Shown piece after piece: positions 5,237 to 7,665 of a stretch of DNA of 7,665 bases (within the stretch, counting starts at the first letter, position 1; every line of letters starts with the position of its first letter). The position numbers and the translations under genes were made by a program. Source of the stretch: Desulfobulbaceae bacterium. Its GTDB lineage: Bacteria > Desulfobacterota > Desulfobulbia > Desulfobulbales > Desulfocapsaceae. The stretch covers positions 1-7,665 of the forward strand of contig JAHEMX010000163.1 in the NCBI GenBank assembly GCA_024643445.1, read 5' to 3'. Below the pieces are notes generated by a model that worked only from the letters and a program-made list of their open reading frames with translations, was not told the origin of the DNA and made no database searches.

Positions 5237-5262
5237 GTATAAATGGCAGCTGTCACACAAGA

Positions 5263-5883
5263 TTATGGATTTTTCAGGACGTTCGATCTGCTCTCGATTG
5301 CCTTGGCCAGCGTATATTGATCTGCGTACTTGATGTCCATGCCCATCGGGATGCCGCAGGCAAGGCGGGTCAGTCTGATTGGGAAAGGCTGCAGCCGGTC
5401 GATCAGGTAGGAAGCCGTCGCTTCGCCGGGAACCGTTGAACTGGTTGCAATGAACACCTCGGCAACAGTGTTTGATTGAATACGCGCGAGAAGTTCCTTG
5501 ATCTTGATTTCTTCCGGCCCGATGCCATCAACCGGGGAAAGAACGCCATGCAGGATATGGTAGTGACCCCGGTAACCATCGGTTTTCTCTATTGCCATCA
5601 AATCTGAAGGCTGCTCGACAACGCAGATGATCGAAGCGTCGCGTCGCTGATCCGCACAAACCGCGCAGGGATCAGTCTCGGAAAAGGTCATGCAGCGGCT
5701 GCAGAGCTGAATCGAGGAGTGAAGCTGTGCCAGGGCATCGGCCAGTTCCCGGGCATCTGAAACCGGTCTCCTGAGAATATTCAAGGCCAGCCTGGTGGCC
5801 GTCTTGGCACCGACGCCGGGCAGACTGCTCAAGCTCTTGATCAGCCGCTCCAGTGCCGGGGGGATTATCTGCATACTACTCAT
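5263..5883 (-). CDS. recR: Recombination mediator protein RecR
   Basis: RecR acts with RecO (and RecF) to load RecA on SSB-coated single-stranded DNA in gap repair. The product has 206 residues, normal for the family. It shows a helix-hairpin-helix region (LIKSLSSLPGVGAKTATRLA, 14-33), a four-cysteine zinc finger (C61, C64, C73, C76), and a Toprim domain from IICVVEQPSDLMAIE through YHILHGVLSPVDGIGPEEI to ATSSTVPGEATASYL. The conserved C-terminal GIPMGMDIKYADQYTL (177-192) follows. Small deviations from the E. coli form are P for E in the VxGEATA block and M for G in GIPMGMD. The ATG at 5883 follows the ybaB stop by nine bases and has no clear Shine-Dalgarno, so translation is probably coupled; the ATG three codons later is an alternative. 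Confidence 0.97.
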   Translation of the reverse strand: MSSMQIIPPALERLIKSLSSLPGVGAKTATRLALNILRRPVSDARELADALAQLHSSIQLCSRCMTFSETDPCAVCADQRRDASIICVVEQPSDLMAIEKTDGYRGHYHILHGVLSPVDGIGPEEIKIKELLARIQSNTVAEVFIATSSTVPGEATASYLIDRLQPFPIRLTRLACGIPMGMDIKYADQYTLAKAIESRSNVLKNP

Positions 5884-5892
5884 GCTGTTAAG

Positions 5893-6210
5893 TTAAAACA
5901 GGGAGGTGAGACCGGGAATCTGCAGGCCCCCGGTAAGCCCGGACATTTCAGTTTTCGCGAGTTCACGTGCTTTTCTCAAGGCGTCGTTGACTGCAGCGGC
6001 AACAAGGTCCTGCAGCATTTCCTTTTCGTCGGTGCTGACCAGTTCGTCCTCGATTGAAATCGAGATGATATCGCCCTTGCCGGTTGCCTCAACACTGACC
6101 ATACCGCCACCGGCACTGCCGCTGATTCTCTTTGCCGCAAGATTATTCTGGATCTTATTCATCTTTTCATGCATCTCACGCGCCTGCTGCATGATTGCGT
6201 TCATGTCCAT
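5893..6210 (-). CDS. ybaB: YbaB/EbfC family nucleoid-associated DNA-binding protein
   Basis: YbaB/EbfC proteins are small homodimeric DNA-binding proteins linked to nucleoid structure and gene regulation; the exact role here is unknown. The 105-residue product has family length. A helical, charged N-terminus (MNAIMQQAREMHEKMNKIQNNLA) leads to the conserved core GGGMVSVEATGKGDIISISIEDELV, then a helix with LVAAAVNDALRKARELAKTEM and a Gly-rich tail ending GLQIPGLTSLF, all typical. AAAGGA lies about ten bases before the ATG. It is set between dnaX (29 bases upstream) and recR (nine bases downstream), the classical dnaX-ybaB-recR arrangement, which suggests one transcript. Confidence 0.96.
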   Translation of the reverse strand: MDMNAIMQQAREMHEKMNKIQNNLAAKRISGSAGGGMVSVEATGKGDIISISIEDELVSTDEKEMLQDLVAAAVNDALRKARELAKTEMSGLTGGLQIPGLTSLF

Positions 6211-6239
6211 AGTGCATCATTCCTTTTGTCTAAAAATTA

Positions 6240-7665
6240 TCAGTTCAACGGGCCGATCCGGATGCTCCCGGCCTGGCCGTTGAATATCTCTTCGGTCATG
6301 CGGACGAGGGGATTGGCGGCAAGCTGCTGACGACGCTTTTTCGGGCCTTCCGAGCCGTTCGTATCCGTATCCTCGGCATCGTCCGGACTGGTGACATGGA
6401 TGGTGTAGGTCTTCTGGAAAAAATTGAGGACATAACCGGTGAGTATCCGGCGATTTTCCTTGGCGCGTAGAAGCTTGCATTCCGCCGGATCATCAAATTC
6501 CAGGAAAAGTTCCTGCCCTTTCTCCTTTACGCCGCTCGTCTGCTGAAGGTTCTGGGCCATCCACTCCTTGCGTTCTTTAACGTATGCGACAAATTCGATC
6601 CAGTCTTTCCTGATCTGGCGCTGGGGGGGCTGTTCCGCTTTGCCTGATTCGGGGAATTCGTCCTCGGGGGGAGGCACATCGTCCGGAGGTGCCATCTGTG
6701 CCGGCGTTTCATCGATGATTGGCGGCTCTGTTTCAGGTTCGTCAGGCTGCTGCTGAGCGGGCCGCTCAGGGCCTGGGCTGGTATCAGGCGCGGCCGGGGC
6801 TATCGTTTTTTTTTCTGTGGCGGGCAGGGCGCTGTCAGGTCTTTCTCGATTCTCAGGACCCATTGGACCGGGAGACGGAGATGCCTTCGAGGCAATCGCT
6901 TCTGCCGAAGGAGCTGCCGACAAAACAGCGATCGCCGAATCAAGCTTGCCGAGAAGATGCTCCACGCTGACGACGCTGCCCGACTCGATAATGGAGAGGA
7001 AGGCGGTTTCAAGCGTCAGTCGGGGCTGGAACGAGAAGCGGATGGCGTCTGCTGCCTGCATGAGAAGATTCAGCTTCTGGTGAATCGTTTCAACCGAATA
7101 ATCTCCTGCGAGCGCCTGGTAAGCGGTTTTCTCGTTTTCTGGAAGATCGAGAAGCTGTTCGCATTCTCCGATGCTGATCAGCAGCAGGTTCCTGAAACAT
7201 TCCAGCAGATCTGACAGGAAACGTTTGATGTCCATGCCGAACCTGAAGGTTTCGGCCAGGTTGTCAAGAGCTGCCTTTCTGGCGCCGGAAAGCAGTGCCG
7301 TGGTGATGGCGAACAGGACATCACGATCAACAAGACCGAGCACTTCAACCACATCGGTACTGGATATGGTCGCGTCACCGTATGAAAGAACCTGATCGAG
7401 CAGGCTGAGACCGTCACGAACCGAGCCTTCCGCCTCCCTGACAATCAGTGACAGGGCTCCTTTCTCGAGGGTAACACCTTCAGCCTGGGCCAAGCGGGTA
7501 AAGAGTGTCGCCAGTTCATCCATGCCAACCCGCTGTAATTCATAGCGCTGACAGCGGGAGAGAATGGTGATCGGTATTTTGTGCAACTCGGTGGTGGCAA
7601 AGATGAAATAGACATGCTCGGGGGGTTCTTCGAGGGTCTTCAACAGGGCATTGAAGGCCTCGGTG
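6240..7665 (-). CDS. dnaX: DNA polymerase III subunit tau/gamma, C-terminal part (5' end beyond window)
   Basis: DnaX is the ATPase core of the clamp loader; full-length tau also ties the loader to the polymerase and DnaB helicase. The visible frame enters at 7664 as TEAFNALLKTLEEPPEHVYFIFATTE, so the real start, Walker A and zinc finger lie outside the window. Visible in order are sensor 1 (FATTE), the arginine finger region (ILSRCQRYE), sensor 2 (GSVRDGLSLLDQ) and the domain III helices. A long Pro/Glu-rich disordered linker follows from about visible residue 250 to 355, then a folded C-terminal domain starting RQIRKDWIEFVAYVKERKEWM, which is tau-specific. A run of nine A's at the start of the linker may generate a gamma-like short form. 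The gene ends at TGA 6240 and leads an apparent dnaX-ybaB-recR operon. Confidence 0.96.
   Translation of the reverse strand, partial: TEAFNALLKTLEEPPEHVYFIFATTELHKIPITILSRCQRYELQRVGMDELATLFTRLAQAEGVTLEKGALSLIVREAEGSVRDGLSLLDQVLSYGDATISSTDVVEVLGLVDRDVLFAITTALLSGARKAALDNLAETFRFGMDIKRFLSDLLECFRNLLLISIGECEQLLDLPENEKTAYQALAGDYSVETIHQKLNLLMQAADAIRFSFQPRLTLETAFLSIIESGSVVSVEHLLGKLDSAIAVLSAAPSAEAIASKASPSPGPMGPENRERPDSALPATEKKTIAPAAPDTSPGPERPAQQQPDEPETEPPIIDETPAQMAPPDDVPPPEDEFPESGKAEQPPQRQIRKDWIEFVAYVKERKEWMAQNLQQTSGVKEKGQELFLEFDDPAECKLLRAKENRRILTGYVLNFFQKTYTIHVTSPDDAEDTDTNGSEGPKKRRQQLAANPLVRMTEEIFNGQAGSIRIGPLN
6806..6814 (-). promoter_or_regulatory. A9 slippage site in dnaX (candidate tau/gamma switch)
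   Basis: Nine A's in a row encode E-K-K-T in frame. With one extra A (or a -1 ribosomal shift) the reading frame meets TGA at 6784-6786 after seven new residues. With one A lost it meets TAG at 6800-6802 after a single residue. The site lies about 283 visible codons into the frame, after domain III, where gamma forms end. Downstream, CTGAGCG (6753-6759) and CGCTCAG (6763-6769) form a 7-bp hairpin, about 36 bases away. Thermus thermophilus dnaX uses transcriptional slippage on an A9 run; E. coli uses ribosomal frameshifting at A-AAA-AAG. Confidence 0.6.

Noticed and set aside
5225..5250. Terminator after recR: weak hairpin CTGCCA/TGACAG followed by six T's
   Set aside because: The stem has only five pairs with a mismatch, is AT-rich in the loop and overlaps the better-supported TTGACA promoter box.
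5061..5262. T-box or other riboswitch in the tRNA/thrS leader
   Set aside because: No T-box consensus (AGGGTGGNACCGCG-like) or specifier stem is found. The only structured parts are a short GC hairpin and the tRNA itself.
1..7665. Mobile element, CRISPR, prophage, toxin-antitoxin or other accessory system
   Set aside because: All coding space is taken by well-known core genes on one strand. There are no direct repeat arrays, transposase, integrase or attachment-site signals.

Overview
This window is a housekeeping stretch with every recognisable gene on the minus strand. Gene order, protein signatures and moderate GC suggest a Gram-negative bacterium, most likely of the former Deltaproteobacteria (Desulfobacterota, sulfate reducer or Geobacter-like). 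That placement is an inference from general resemblance. There is no mobile element, CRISPR array, phage gene or defence system, and no clear new multi-gene system.

In the direction of transcription (high to low coordinates), the first block is a DNA replication and repair cluster. It holds the 3' part of dnaX (clamp-loader tau/gamma subunit, cut by the window edge), ybaB/ebfC (nucleoid-associated protein) and recR (recombination mediator). The three genes are tightly spaced, which is a widely conserved order. dnaX carries a run of nine A's at the domain III/linker border, and both shifted frames stop within a few codons.

A roughly 200-bp gene-free region follows, with two sigma70-like promoters and a leader hairpin. 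It precedes tRNA-Val(GAC) with an encoded CCA end. Six bases after the tRNA is a strong intrinsic terminator, and thrS starts only 14 bases after its U-rich tract. There is no room for a promoter between terminator and thrS, so the terminator looks like an attenuator for the next block, unless a promoter lies at the tRNA 3' end.

The second block is the classical translation operon thrS-infC-rpmI-rplT-pheS-pheT (pheT cut by the window edge). It makes threonyl-tRNA synthetase, initiation factor IF3, ribosomal proteins bL35 and bL20, and both subunits of phenylalanyl-tRNA synthetase. infC starts at a rare AUC codon behind a near-perfect Shine-Dalgarno, matching the known IF3 autocontrol logic. 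Its true length is 183 codons, 39 more than its first ATG would suggest. The junctions are unusually long (70 to 148 bases) and most contain a clear RNA hairpin. The most striking is a 54-base AT-rich hairpin between pheS and pheT.

The best leads are regulatory: the dnaX A9 slippage site, the tRNA-terminator-thrS leader, the infC leader with a possible 33-codon ORF ending in the infC Shine-Dalgarno, and the junction hairpins.
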